NCBI GenBank assembly: GCA_963789175.1
Contig: CAWBJO010000009.1
Coordinates: 186,001 to 250,000 of the forward strand
DNA: 64,000 nucleotides
Direction: 5' to 3'
DNA from: CAWBJO01 sp963789175
GTDB lineage: Bacteria > Pseudomonadota > Alphaproteobacteria > Rhizobiales > Aestuariivirgaceae
Shown here: piece by piece, positions 46,062 to 54,373 of the stretch
How positions within the stretch are numbered: position 1 is the first letter of the stretch
Layout: the number at the start of each line of letters is the position of its first letter
Made by a program: the position numbers and the translations under genes
The notes under the pieces: generated by a model
What the model was told of the DNA's origin: nothing
The model's database searches: none
What the model saw: the letters and a program-made list of their open reading frames with translations, nothing else

Positions 46062-46967
46062 TCAGCCGGCACCCTTGGTGCGGGTGCGGTTGGGACGGGC
46101 GTTCTTCTCCAGGAACTCGATGATCTTCGCCGCGACGTCGACCTTTGTCGTCTGCTCGATGCCTTCGAGGCCGGGTGAAGAGTTCACCTCCATGATCATC
46201 GGGCCGTGTTCGGAGCGCAGCATGTCGACGCCGCAGACGTTGAGGCCCATGGACTTGGCGGCGCGCACGGCGGCCGAGCGCTCCTCCTTGGTGATCTTGA
46301 CCTCCGCCGCCCTGCCGCCGCGGTGGAGGTTGGAGCGGAAGTCGCCGGGGGCGCCGGTGCGCTGCATGGAGGCGACGGGCTTGCCGTCGACGACGAAGAC
46401 CCGGATGTCGCGGCCGTCGGCTTCGCGGATGTACTGCTGGACGAGGATGGCGATCTCGGCGCCATGGAAGGCTTCGATCACCGACTTGGCCGACTTGTGG
46501 GTTTCGCCGAGGACGACGCCTATCCCCTGCGTGCCTTCCAGCACCTTGATGACGACCGGGGCGCCGCCGACGAGCTTGATGATCTCCTCGGTGCGGCCAG
46601 CGTCGTGGGCGAAGGCGGTGACCGGCAGGCCGACGCCGTCGCGGGCGAGAAGCTGGAGGGAGCGAAGCTTGTCGCGCGAGCGGCCGATCGCCACGGATTC
46701 ATTGAGCGGGAACACGCCCATCATCTCGAACTGGCGCAGAACGGCGAGGCCGTAGAAAGTGTGGGAGGCGGCGATGCGGGGAATGACGGCGTCGAAACCG
46801 GTGAGGCGCTCGCCGAGATAGCGCAGCTCCGGCTGGCGCGAGGTGATGTTCATGTAGCAGCGCAGGTAATCCACTGGCACGATGTCGTGTCCGTGCGACC
46901 GCGCCGCCTCGATGATCCGCTGGTGGGAGTAGAGCTTGGCGTTGCGAGTCATCAGCGCGATCTTCAT
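46062..46967 (-). CDS. rimK: ATP-grasp ligase RimK (ribosomal protein S6 glutamate ligase type)
   Basis: This 301-residue ATP-grasp enzyme matches RimK throughout: MKIALMTRN, RDKLRSLQLLARDGVGLP, VIKVLEGTQGIGVVL, VQQYIREADGRDIRVFVVDG and EVNSSPGLEGIE, with metal-binding D/E residues in VCGVDML and MIMEVNSSP. RimK adds glutamates to the C-terminus of ribosomal protein S6 in gammaproteobacteria; the alphaproteobacterial target is less sure. Its start overlaps the upstream peptidase stop by 4 bp. Confidence 0.9.
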   Translation of the reverse strand: MKIALMTRNAKLYSHQRIIEAARSHGHDIVPVDYLRCYMNITSRQPELRYLGERLTGFDAVIPRIAASHTFYGLAVLRQFEMMGVFPLNESVAIGRSRDKLRSLQLLARDGVGLPVTAFAHDAGRTEEIIKLVGGAPVVIKVLEGTQGIGVVLGETHKSAKSVIEAFHGAEIAILVQQYIREADGRDIRVFVVDGKPVASMQRTGAPGDFRSNLHRGGRAAEVKITKEERSAAVRAAKSMGLNVCGVDMLRSEHGPMIMEVNSSPGLEGIEQTTKVDVAAKIIEFLEKNARPNRTRTKGAG

Positions 46968-47473
46968 GTCACGTCTCCGCGCTTCTTCTGCTGGATGCGC
47001 TCGCGCCGGATGGCGCGCGACACGACGAACGACCGCGCCGGATGGACGAGAAAGCGCTCCCGGATGGTGGCGCGGCCGAGAAGCATGGGGACGCCCATGT
47101 CGGTGCGGTCGGTGAGCGTGATCTGCGCCTGCCAGACGACGCCGCCCAGCTCGATGTCGGTCTCGACGACCTGGCGGAGCTCGCGGCGGCCGCCGGTGTT
47201 CTTAACGAGGCGCTCGTGGACGAGGCGCAGGTCGCAGGACCGCACGCCGTCGCCGTCGCCATGCGGCACGTCGAAGCGGATGCGGCTCTCGCCATCGACG
47301 TCGTAGATCGCCATGTTCTCGGCATGAAGGGCGGCGGAACGGGCGCCGGTGTCGAGCTTGGCGATGAGCGGCCCGATGCCGAGGGCCGGCAGGTTGACGT
47401 ATTCACGCCAGCCGGCAAGCGCCTGGTCGGCGGCGGACCGCTTCCGGCGACGAAGGGCGGAGCGAAGCGGCAT
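46964..47473 (-). CDS. RimB-like retropepsin-fold protease (putative ATP-dependent zinc protease family)
   Basis: The 169-residue protein has a single aspartic-protease half-site LDTGARSAAL and the LLGRATIRERFLV C-terminal strand, as in the family named ATP-dependent zinc protease (PF05618). In Pseudomonas the RimB member works with RimK and controls its glutamate-ligase activity. The first 20 residues are strongly basic. It is translationally coupled to rimK by an ATGA overlap and starts 4 bp after the ribB gene, so it may read on from ribB transcription. Confidence 0.84.
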   Translation of the reverse strand: MPLRSALRRRKRSAADQALAGWREYVNLPALGIGPLIAKLDTGARSAALHAENMAIYDVDGESRIRFDVPHGDGDGVRSCDLRLVHERLVKNTGGRRELRQVVETDIELGGVVWQAQITLTDRTDMGVPMLLGRATIRERFLVHPARSFVVSRAIRRERIQQKKRGDVT

Positions 47474-47477
47474 GGCC

Positions 47478-48788
47478 TCAGTTGTCCAGGAGAAGCGTGT
47501 CGTTGATGACGATGCCGAAGCCGGAGAGGCCGACGAAGTGGCGGCTGCGGCTGGCGATCAGGCGGATCGAGCGAACGTTGAGATCGCGAAGGATCTGGGC
47601 GCCGACGCCGACGTCGCGCCAGGCCTGCTCACGGGCCTTGGTGCTGCCCGACTGGGGCCGGTCGGTGTCGCCGAGCTTGGTCGCCGGCACGCCCGCCGTT
47701 CCCTCGCGAAGGTAGACGAGAATGCCCCTGCCCTCCTTCCTGAAAACCTCGTAGACGGCGTGCAGGGCATCGCGCGAACCGAAGACGTCGTTGACCACGT
47801 CCTCGCGATGCAGCCGAACCGGCACGTCGACACCGCCCGAGACGTCGCCGTAGACGACGGCGAGATGCTGCACCGGATCGAACGGCGTCGCAAAGGAGAT
47901 GCCGCGCGCCTTGCCGATCGGCGTATCGACCTCGAAGGTCGCATGCTGCTCGACGAGACGCTCGCGCGACTGGCGGTAGGCGATGAGGTCGGCGACCGAG
48001 ATGATGCGGAAGCCGTGGCGACGGGCGAAGGCGACGACGTCGGCGCCGCGCATGACCGTGCCGTCGTCGTTCATGAGCTCGGCGATGACGCCGACCGGCG
48101 GCTCGCCGGCGAGGCGGGCAAGATCGACCGCCGCCTCGGTGTGGCCGGAGCGCATCAGGACGCCGCCGCTCTTGGCGACGAGCGGAAAGACATGGCCGGG
48201 GCGCACGAAGTCGTCGGCATGCACATTGCCGTTGGATAGGGCGCGCACGGTATTGCAGCGCTCCTCGGCGGCGATGCCGGTGGTAAGGCCGCGCTTGTAG
48301 TCGACCGACACGGTGAAGGCGGTGCCGAGCGGCGCATCGTTGACCGCAACCATCGGATCGAGCTTCAGTCGCCGCGCCTCTTCGGCCGTCAGCGGCGCAC
48401 AGACGATGCCGCTCGTGTTGCGGATCATGAAAGCCATCTGCTCGGGGGCGATGCGCGAAGCGGCAGCGACGAGATCGCCCTCGTTCTCACGGTCGTCGTC
48501 GTCGACGACAACGACCATCTCGCCCTTCGCGATGGCGGCGATGGCGTCCTCGACGCTGTCCAATCCCGCCATGCCGACCGCCACGTCCATCATCGAAGAC
48601 CGCTCCGGGCCGAGAAAGTCCTCGGGCCTCACTTTATTGCGCGTGACCGCCTGGATGCGGCTCGCCAGATCGAAGGACGGCCGGGCACCGCCCAGGACCT
48701 GGGAAATCCGGCCCTGGGTGACGCCCAGCGCCCGCGCCAAATCGTTCTGCGTGATGCCGGATCGATCGAGCCAGTCCGCCAGTTTCAT
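47478..48788 (-). CDS. ribB: XRE-type HTH fused to 3,4-dihydroxy-2-butanone 4-phosphate synthase with degenerate GTP cyclohydrolase II domain
   Basis: The 436-residue protein has three parts. Residues 1-60 form a Cro/XRE-like helix-turn-helix (TQNDLARALGVTQGRISQVL). Residues about 75-280 form RibB with the catalytic DDDDRENEGD acidic loop, RPGHVFPL and HTEAAVDLA. Residues about 285-436 form a GTP cyclohydrolase II-like domain. In that last part the zinc cysteines are lost: HREDVVND stands where HSECLTGD is expected and FGSRDALH where FGSRRCDC is expected. RibB activity should be intact and RibA activity absent. The N-terminal DNA-binding part suggests self-regulation through the palindrome at 48796-48812. 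Confidence 0.9.
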   Translation of the reverse strand: MKLADWLDRSGITQNDLARALGVTQGRISQVLGGARPSFDLASRIQAVTRNKVRPEDFLGPERSSMMDVAVGMAGLDSVEDAIAAIAKGEMVVVVDDDDRENEGDLVAAASRIAPEQMAFMIRNTSGIVCAPLTAEEARRLKLDPMVAVNDAPLGTAFTVSVDYKRGLTTGIAAEERCNTVRALSNGNVHADDFVRPGHVFPLVAKSGGVLMRSGHTEAAVDLARLAGEPPVGVIAELMNDDGTVMRGADVVAFARRHGFRIISVADLIAYRQSRERLVEQHATFEVDTPIGKARGISFATPFDPVQHLAVVYGDVSGGVDVPVRLHREDVVNDVFGSRDALHAVYEVFRKEGRGILVYLREGTAGVPATKLGDTDRPQSGSTKAREQAWRDVGVGAQILRDLNVRSIRLIASRSRHFVGLSGFGIVINDTLLLDN

Positions 48789-48795
48789 CTCTCAC

Positions 48796-48812
48796 TATTA
48801 GCAGGGCTAATA
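48796..48812. promoter_or_regulatory. Palindromic operator candidate at the ribB start
   Basis: A perfect 7-bp inverted repeat TATTAGC-AGG-GCTAATA lies 8 bp upstream of the ribB start codon and would overlap the promoter or ribosome-loading region of that gene. Its AT-richness and symmetry stand out from the GC-rich surroundings, and the size suits a dimeric XRE-type repressor. The neighbouring protein itself carries such a domain. Confidence 0.6.
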
Positions 48813-48864
48813 ATGCCGGGCAACCGTCGCGACCTCGATCATCACAACGATCTTAACGAGCCAA

Positions 48865-49467
48865 CTACTTGGCGCTGCTGAACATTTCCTCGACGTGATC
48901 CCAATCCACGAGATTGTCGACGAAAGCCTCGAGGTACTTCTGCCGGGCGTTGCGGTAGTCGATGTAGTAGGAATGCTCCCAGACGTCGCAGCCGAGGACG
49001 GGAGAGGCCCCATGCATGAGCGGGTTCTCGCCGTTCGGAGTCTTCATGACGGCGAGCTTGCCGTCCTTCACCGCGAGCCACGCCCAACCTGAGCCGAATT
49101 GGGTCATGCCGGCCTGGACGAAGTCGGTGCGCATCTTGTCGTAGCCGCCGAGATCGCTGTCGACCGCCTTGGCGATCTTACCCGGCAGCTTCTTGCCGCC
49201 GCCGCCCTTCTTCATCCATTTCCAGAAATGCACGTGGTTGTAGTGCTGCCCGACATTGTTGATGAGGCCCTGGTTCTTCTTCTCCCAGGCCGCCTTGCAG
49301 ATCTCCTCGACGCTTTTGCCTTCCAGACCTGAATCCTTCAGCAGGTTGTTGCCATTGGTGACGTAGGCCTGATGATGCTTGTCGTGGTGGAACTCGAGGG
49401 TCTCCTTCGACATGTAGGGCTGGAGCGCATCGTACGCGTAGGGCAGCGGGGGCAGTTCGAGAGCCAT
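48865..49467 (-). CDS. sodB: Superoxide dismutase, Fe/Mn family
   Basis: The 200-residue enzyme has the metal ligands in FHHDKHHQAYV, NHVHFWKWM and the late DVWEHSYYIDY (D and H). It converts superoxide to oxygen and peroxide in the cytoplasm. ATG 49467 has a GGAGG site 8 bp upstream; a frame extending four codons further is less well supported. It precedes ribB in the same direction by 76 bp, but the palindrome ahead of ribB points to separate control. Confidence 0.93.
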   Translation of the reverse strand: MALELPPLPYAYDALQPYMSKETLEFHHDKHHQAYVTNGNNLLKDSGLEGKSVEEICKAAWEKKNQGLINNVGQHYNHVHFWKWMKKGGGGKKLPGKIAKAVDSDLGGYDKMRTDFVQAGMTQFGSGWAWLAVKDGKLAVMKTPNGENPLMHGASPVLGCDVWEHSYYIDYRNARQKYLEAFVDNLVDWDHVEEMFSSAK

Positions 49468-49564
49468 CTCATCCTCCATCGGCGGGATCTTGTGCAGTTC
49501 TATCTAGTTGCCAGCCTCGACCTTGGCAAGAAAGGCCGTTAGTTTAAGGCACAGATAGAGGGGA

Positions 49565-50344
49565 ATGGCCATGGCGATCATTGGTTTCAACAGCTCCGGG
49601 ACGGCGGCGGACCGGCTGGAACGCTGGGAGGACATTCCCGGCAGCGAGATCGAGAGCGGCTCGCCCGTGCAGCGGGGGCGATTTGCCCTGAACCTGCCCG
49701 ACATCGGGCTCACGGCCGGCGAATGGGACTGCACCGCCTTCACCTCCACGCTCATGCCCTACCCGGTTCACGAGTTCATGCTGGTTCTCGAAGGAGCGGT
49801 GGAGATCATCGACGAGCGCGGCGCCACGACGCGCATCGGCGCGGGCGAGAGCTTCGTCATCCCCAAAGGCCTACCGTGCAAATGGCACCAGCCCGGGTAC
49901 GTGCGTAAGTACTTCATGATCTTCGACGACGCGGAGCGGCGGCCGGACGAGCGGGGCGGACTAAAGGTCCACAAGCTCGATCCCGCCACGGCCCTCGCCC
50001 CGAGCGCCGGGCCGTCGAAGGACATCCTGCTGTCGCCGGCCCCGCGGCAGGCGGCGCACGAAATCATGAGCAGCGCGCACGGAAAGTGGAGCGTCGGACT
50101 GTGGCAATCGACGCCTTACGAGCGAAAGGCCGTTGCCTTCCCGCGGCACGAGCTCATGCATATCCTCGAAGGTGACGTCGCACTGGGCGAGCCGAGCGGA
50201 CGCGAGCACCGTTTCACGGCGGGCCAGACGTTCCTCGTCGAACAAGGAACGACGTGCGGCTGGAAGAGCACGGTGCCGGTGAAGAAGATCTACTGCACGC
50301 TCGATCTCCAGGCGGCCGCCGTGGCGCGGCCGGCGGCCGAGTGA
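49565..50344 (+). CDS. Bicupin protein (cupin_3 / ureidoglycine aminohydrolase-like)
   Basis: The 259-residue protein has two cupin_3-type domains, each with a RxxxFxxLP or GLWQST strand and a HEFMLVLEG / HELMHILEG core followed by FVIPKG / FLVEQG. It resembles domains of (S)-ureidoglycine aminohydrolase and of many single-domain cupin_3 proteins. The few histidines per core leave metal binding uncertain. It is transcribed away from sodB and converges with the acetyltransferase gene. Function unknown. Confidence 0.78.
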   Translation: MAMAIIGFNSSGTAADRLERWEDIPGSEIESGSPVQRGRFALNLPDIGLTAGEWDCTAFTSTLMPYPVHEFMLVLEGAVEIIDERGATTRIGAGESFVIPKGLPCKWHQPGYVRKYFMIFDDAERRPDERGGLKVHKLDPATALAPSAGPSKDILLSPAPRQAAHEIMSSAHGKWSVGLWQSTPYERKAVAFPRHELMHILEGDVALGEPSGREHRFTAGQTFLVEQGTTCGWKSTVPVKKIYCTLDLQAAAVARPAAE

Positions 50345-50348
50345 GGCG

Positions 50349-50810
50349 TCAGAGACGCTTTTCCATGAAGACGCTGTTCGGGTCGTCGGCGGGATAGTCC
50401 CCGAACGCGCCGCACCGGAGGAACCCGAACGCCTCGAAAAGCCCGAGCGCCTCCGGCTGATGGATGCCGGTCTCGAGCCTCATCAGGCGAAGACCATGGG
50501 CGAGCGCTTCGGCCTCCAGCCGTTCCATGATGCGGCGGCCGAGCTTCAAGCCGCGGGCGGCGGGACTGACGAAGACGCGCTTCACCTCGCCATATTCGCG
50601 GTCCTTGAGCCACAGTCCCCCGCAGCCCAGCGCCTCACCGTCGCGACGCACGACGAAGAAGCGCATGTCGCCGCCGGCGAGAGCCTCCATGTCGAGGAGA
50701 TGGTTGCTCTCGGCGGGATAGAGCGCTTCGAACATCCGGTCGAGCTCGCGCACCAGGGCCGTGACGTCGGCTGCCCGGGGATCCTCGCGCGCGATGACGA
50801 TAGAGGCCAT
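50349..50810 (-). CDS. GNAT family N-acetyltransferase
   Basis: The 153-residue protein has the GNAT acetyl-CoA loop (VFVSPAARGLKLGRRIMERLE, with the R/Q-x-x-G-x-G/A pattern) and the later LETGIHQPEALGLFEAFGF helix typical of amino-acid or small-amine acetyltransferases. The substrate is not known. It is encoded 10 bp upstream of glutaryl-CoA dehydrogenase in the opposite order of transcription, so it could be the last gene of that transcript. Confidence 0.85.
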   Translation of the reverse strand: MASIVIAREDPRAADVTALVRELDRMFEALYPAESNHLLDMEALAGGDMRFFVVRRDGEALGCGGLWLKDREYGEVKRVFVSPAARGLKLGRRIMERLEAEALAHGLRLMRLETGIHQPEALGLFEAFGFLRCGAFGDYPADDPNSVFMEKRL

Positions 50811-50820
50811 GCGGCGCGGG

Positions 50821-52032
50821 TCAGGAGAATGCCTGGATGCCCGTCTGGGCCCGCCCGAGAATGAGGGCGTGGACGTCGTGCGTACCCTCGTAGGTGTTGA
50901 CGGTCTCCAAGTTCATCATGTGGCGAATGACGTGAAACTCATCGGAAATGCCGTTGCCGCCGTGTACGTCGCGGGCGGCGCGGGCGATGTCGAGCGCCTT
51001 GCCGCAGTTGTTGCGTTTCATGAGGGAGATGGCGGGCGGCGCGGCCGTTCCCTTCTCCAGCGCGCGGCCGAGTGCGAGCGCGCCGTGAAGACCGAGCGCG
51101 ATCTCGGTCTGCATGTCGGCGAGCTTCTTCTGGACGAGCTGGTTGGCGGCGAGCGGCTTGCCGAACTGCTTGCGGTCGAGTGCATACTGGCGGGCGCGGT
51201 GCCAGCAATCCTCGGCGGCCCCCATGGCACCCCAGGCGATGCCGAAGCGAGCCTTGTTCAGGCAGCCGAATGGACCGCCCAGACCCTTGGCGCCCGGGAG
51301 CAGCGCATCGGCCGGCACTTCCACGTCGGCGAGAACGACCTCACCGGTTATGGAGGCGCGCAGCGAGAACTTGCCCTCGATGGTGGGCGTCGAGAATCCC
51401 TTGGCGCCGCGCTCGACGACGAAGCCCCTGATCTCGCCGTCGTCCGCCTTCGCCCACACGATGGCGATGTCGGCGATGGGCGAGTTCGTGATCCACATCT
51501 TGCTGCCGTTGAGGACGAAGCCGTCCTTGGTGCGGCGGGCGCGCGCCTTCATGCCGGAGGGGTCGGACCCGGCGTCGGGCTCGGTCAGGCCGAAGCAGCC
51601 GACCAGCTCGCCGGTCGCCAGGCGCGGCAGGTACTTCTTCTTCTGCGCATCGCTGCCATAGGCCTCGATGGGATGCATGACGAGCGAATTCTGGACGCTC
51701 ATGGCGGAGCGGTAGCCGGAATCGACGCGCTCGATCTCGCGGGCGGCGAGGCCATAGGCGACGTAGCCGAGGCCCTGACCGCCATGCGCCTCCGCCGTCA
51801 TCATGCCGAACAGGCCCTGGGCGGCGAACTCCTTCATGATGTCGCGGTCGAAGATCTCGCGCCGGAACGCTTCCTGGATGCGCGGCATCAGCTTGTCGGC
51901 CGCGAAGGCGCGAACGCTGTCGCGGATCATCCGTTCGTCTTCGGTAAGCTGGCTCTCGAGATCGAGAGGGTCCTCCCAGTTGAACTCTGTCGCCGACGCC
52001 TTCCGCTCGATCTTCGGTGCCGCCTCAGCCAT
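50821..52032 (-). CDS. gcdH: Glutaryl-CoA dehydrogenase
   Basis: The 403-residue acyl-CoA dehydrogenase has FAD-binding LTEPDAGSDPSGM, KMWITNSPIADIAIVW, and the C-terminal NTYEGTHDVHALILGRAQTG. Its catalytic Glu lies in the YEGTHD segment typical of glutaryl-CoA dehydrogenases. It oxidatively decarboxylates glutaryl-CoA to crotonyl-CoA in lysine and tryptophan breakdown. ATG 52032 with AAGGA 8 bp upstream is used; a frame 13 codons longer is possible but lacks a ribosome site. Confidence 0.92.
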   Translation of the reverse strand: MAEAAPKIERKASATEFNWEDPLDLESQLTEDERMIRDSVRAFAADKLMPRIQEAFRREIFDRDIMKEFAAQGLFGMMTAEAHGGQGLGYVAYGLAAREIERVDSGYRSAMSVQNSLVMHPIEAYGSDAQKKKYLPRLATGELVGCFGLTEPDAGSDPSGMKARARRTKDGFVLNGSKMWITNSPIADIAIVWAKADDGEIRGFVVERGAKGFSTPTIEGKFSLRASITGEVVLADVEVPADALLPGAKGLGGPFGCLNKARFGIAWGAMGAAEDCWHRARQYALDRKQFGKPLAANQLVQKKLADMQTEIALGLHGALALGRALEKGTAAPPAISLMKRNNCGKALDIARAARDVHGGNGISDEFHVIRHMMNLETVNTYEGTHDVHALILGRAQTGIQAFS

Positions 52033-52143
52033 GGAGAAGTCCTTCGCCTCGTGAAAGCCGGCCCTACCCATAGCGCCAACCCTCCCCGGAAGGCAAATCG
52101 GCCGGACGCGGCGGGCGGACGTCAGCCGCCGTTGCGGCGCGCT

Positions 52144-53151
52144 TCAACCGCCGTTGCGGCGCTCCAGGGGCACGAGCGGCAAGATCATGCGCTCGCCGCG
52201 GCGCAGCAGCTCGAAGGACGTCGTCTGGCCGACCTTGCGATGATCGAGGACGCGCAGGAGATCGTCGATGCCCGTCACGGTATCGCCATCGATGACAATG
52301 AGGAGGTCGCCCGACCGGATTCCGGCCCGGGCGGCCGGACTGTCGGGCTGCACCTCCATCACGCGGACGCCGGAGGGCTGGCTCAGGTCGGCGTGGCGCG
52401 CGATGTGGCGGGGAATCGCCGTCTGCTGGCCGTGGATGCCGATGGCGGCCCGACGGACCCGGCCGTGCTGCAGGATCTGGGTCAGGACGAGAAGCGCGGT
52501 GTTGCTGGCGACCGAGAAGCATATCCCCTGGGCACCCATGATCACCGCGGTGTTGATGCCGATGACATGGCCGCGCGAGTCGACGAGCGGTCCTCCTGAA
52601 TTGCCAGGGTTGAGCGCCGCGTCGGTCTGGATGACGTCGTCGATCAGCCGGCCGGTGCGGGCGCGAAGCGAGCGGCCGGTGGCGCTGACGACGCCCGCCG
52701 TCACCGTCCGTTCGAAGCCGAGCGGGTTTCCGATGGCGATGGCGAGCTGGCCAGGCCGCAATGTTTTCGAATCCCCGAGCCGGGCGGCGAAGGCGCCAAG
52801 GTTCGAATCGGTGCGCAGGACGGCGATGTCGGTATCGGGATCCTCGCCGAGGAGACGGGCCAGAGACCGCCGGCCGTCGGGAAAGGTCACGTCGATGGCC
52901 TGGGCGCCGGAGACGACGTGGCTGTTGGTCAGGATTATGCCGTCATGGGCGACGACGACGCCCGATCCCGCGCCGGCCCGCTGGTTCTGGCGCACGGCGA
53001 TATGGACGACGGACGGACCGGCGGCGTCGACGGCAGCGATGACGGCGCGCGAATAGGCGTCGAGCAGGCCTTCGTCCGGCGGAAAGGAATTCTCGATTCG
53101 AGTCTCGGCGGCCGCCGGACCGCTCGGGAGGTCGACGTCTTCATCGAACAT
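52144..53151 (-). CDS. HtrA-like S1C serine protease with one PDZ domain
   Basis: The 335-residue protease has the trypsin-fold triad H78 (TNSHVV), D108 (DTDIAVLR) and S185 (GNSGGPL), followed by one PDZ domain (about 235-330). It has no signal peptide or transmembrane segment at the ATG 53151 start, which has CAGGAG 9 bp upstream, so it may act in the cytoplasm, unlike DegP. Its 3' end carries a 15-bp direct repeat with the sequence just past the stop. It is probably a single-gene unit. Confidence 0.88.
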   Translation of the reverse strand: MFDEDVDLPSGPAAAETRIENSFPPDEGLLDAYSRAVIAAVDAAGPSVVHIAVRQNQRAGAGSGVVVAHDGIILTNSHVVSGAQAIDVTFPDGRRSLARLLGEDPDTDIAVLRTDSNLGAFAARLGDSKTLRPGQLAIAIGNPLGFERTVTAGVVSATGRSLRARTGRLIDDVIQTDAALNPGNSGGPLVDSRGHVIGINTAVIMGAQGICFSVASNTALLVLTQILQHGRVRRAAIGIHGQQTAIPRHIARHADLSQPSGVRVMEVQPDSPAARAGIRSGDLLIVIDGDTVTGIDDLLRVLDHRKVGQTTSFELLRRGERMILPLVPLERRNGG

Positions 53152-53218
53152 GGGGATAGGCTCCTGCGGCCCGATATGGGGTCGGAGCCGGCCGTTTGCC
53201 AGTCCCGGGAGGCCGCCC

Positions 53219-54373
53219 TCAGCCTGCCGCCAGCGCCTGTTCGAGATCGGCGATGAGATCGTCGGCCGATTCGATGCCGATCGACAGGCGCAGGAGATTG
53301 GGCGGCACGATGCTTGCCGGCCCTTCGACCGAGCGGCGGTGCTCGGCAAGGCTTTCGACCCCGCCGAGCGAAGTGGCGGGAAGAAACACCTTAAGCGCCG
53401 AGGCCACGCGCTTCGCCTCGGCCTCGCCACCGCGCAACAGGAGCGACATCATCCCGCCGAAGCCGTCCCGCATCTGGGCGCGGGCGACCTTGTGGCCGGG
53501 ATGGGCGGGAAGGCCCGGATAGAGAACGGCCTCGACACGGGGATGGGCCTCGAAATGGCGAGCGACGGCGAGCGCATTGGCGGACGCCTGGGCGTAGCGG
53601 ACGTGAAGGGTGCGCAGGCCGCGCAGGAGCAGCCAGGCCTCGAACGGAGCGATGATGGAGCCCAACGACACGCGCAAGGATTCGATCTCCTCGAAGCGCT
53701 GGTCGGCGGTGCGCGTCGTCAGGACACCCGCGGTGACGTCGCTGTGGCCGTTCAGATATTTGGTCGCCGAATGAAAGACGATGTCGGCACCATGCTCGAG
53801 CGGCCGCGTGGTGACCGGCGGAGCGCAGGTGGAATCGACGGCAAGGATGGCGCCGGCACGATGCGCGACCTCGGCGGCGGCGGCGATGTCGATGACGTGC
53901 CAGGTGGGATTGATCGGCGTTTCGATCCACAAAAGCGCCGTCTTGCCGGGATGGACGGCGGCGGCAATGGTATCGGGTCGCGTCGCGTCGAAAAGATCGA
54001 GGCCGATGCCGCGCTTCTTCTCCTGGCGCAGGAGCCAGGTCTTCACGCCGTGATACATGATGTCGGGAGCCGTCACGCGCTGGCCGGTCTCCAGCGTGTC
54101 GACCAGGGCGGCAAGCGCCGCCATGCCGGACGCGAAGACGAGCGACCGGGCTCCGCCCTCGAGCTCGGCCATCAGCTTTTCGAGATGCTCGATATTGGGG
54201 CTGCCGTTGCGCGAGTAGATGTAGCCGCCGATGAGCTCGTAGTTCTCGTTCCTGGCGAAGGTCGTCGCCGGCTGCATGGGCATGAGAACCGCACCTGACA
54301 GCGGATCGATGTAGTGGCCGCCCTGCGCCATCCGCGTGCGGATGTCGAGCCGGCGATTGCCGCCGTCAGACAT
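53219..54373 (-). CDS. Cystathionine beta-lyase/gamma-synthase family PLP enzyme
   Basis: The 384-residue transsulfuration-family enzyme carries the PLP lysine K205 in SATKYLNGHSDV, the aspartate in VDSTCAPP that contacts the pyridine ring, and YSRNGSPNIEHLE. It could be cystathionine beta-lyase, gamma-lyase or a homocysteine-forming enzyme; sequence alone does not decide. It overlaps the upstream SDR by 8 bp and belongs to an operon with that SDR and pdxH, the gene for its own cofactor's last synthetic step. Confidence 0.87.
   Translation of the reverse strand: MSDGGNRRLDIRTRMAQGGHYIDPLSGAVLMPMQPATTFARNENYELIGGYIYSRNGSPNIEHLEKLMAELEGGARSLVFASGMAALAALVDTLETGQRVTAPDIMYHGVKTWLLRQEKKRGIGLDLFDATRPDTIAAAVHPGKTALLWIETPINPTWHVIDIAAAAEVAHRAGAILAVDSTCAPPVTTRPLEHGADIVFHSATKYLNGHSDVTAGVLTTRTADQRFEEIESLRVSLGSIIAPFEAWLLLRGLRTLHVRYAQASANALAVARHFEAHPRVEAVLYPGLPAHPGHKVARAQMRDGFGGMMSLLLRGGEAEAKRVASALKVFLPATSLGGVESLAEHRRSVEGPASIVPPNLLRLSIGIESADDLIADLEQALAAG

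Noticed and set aside
48796..48864. FMN riboswitch ahead of ribB
   Set aside because: The gap to the preceding gene is only 76 bp and lacks the conserved RFN-element sequence; only the palindrome is notable.
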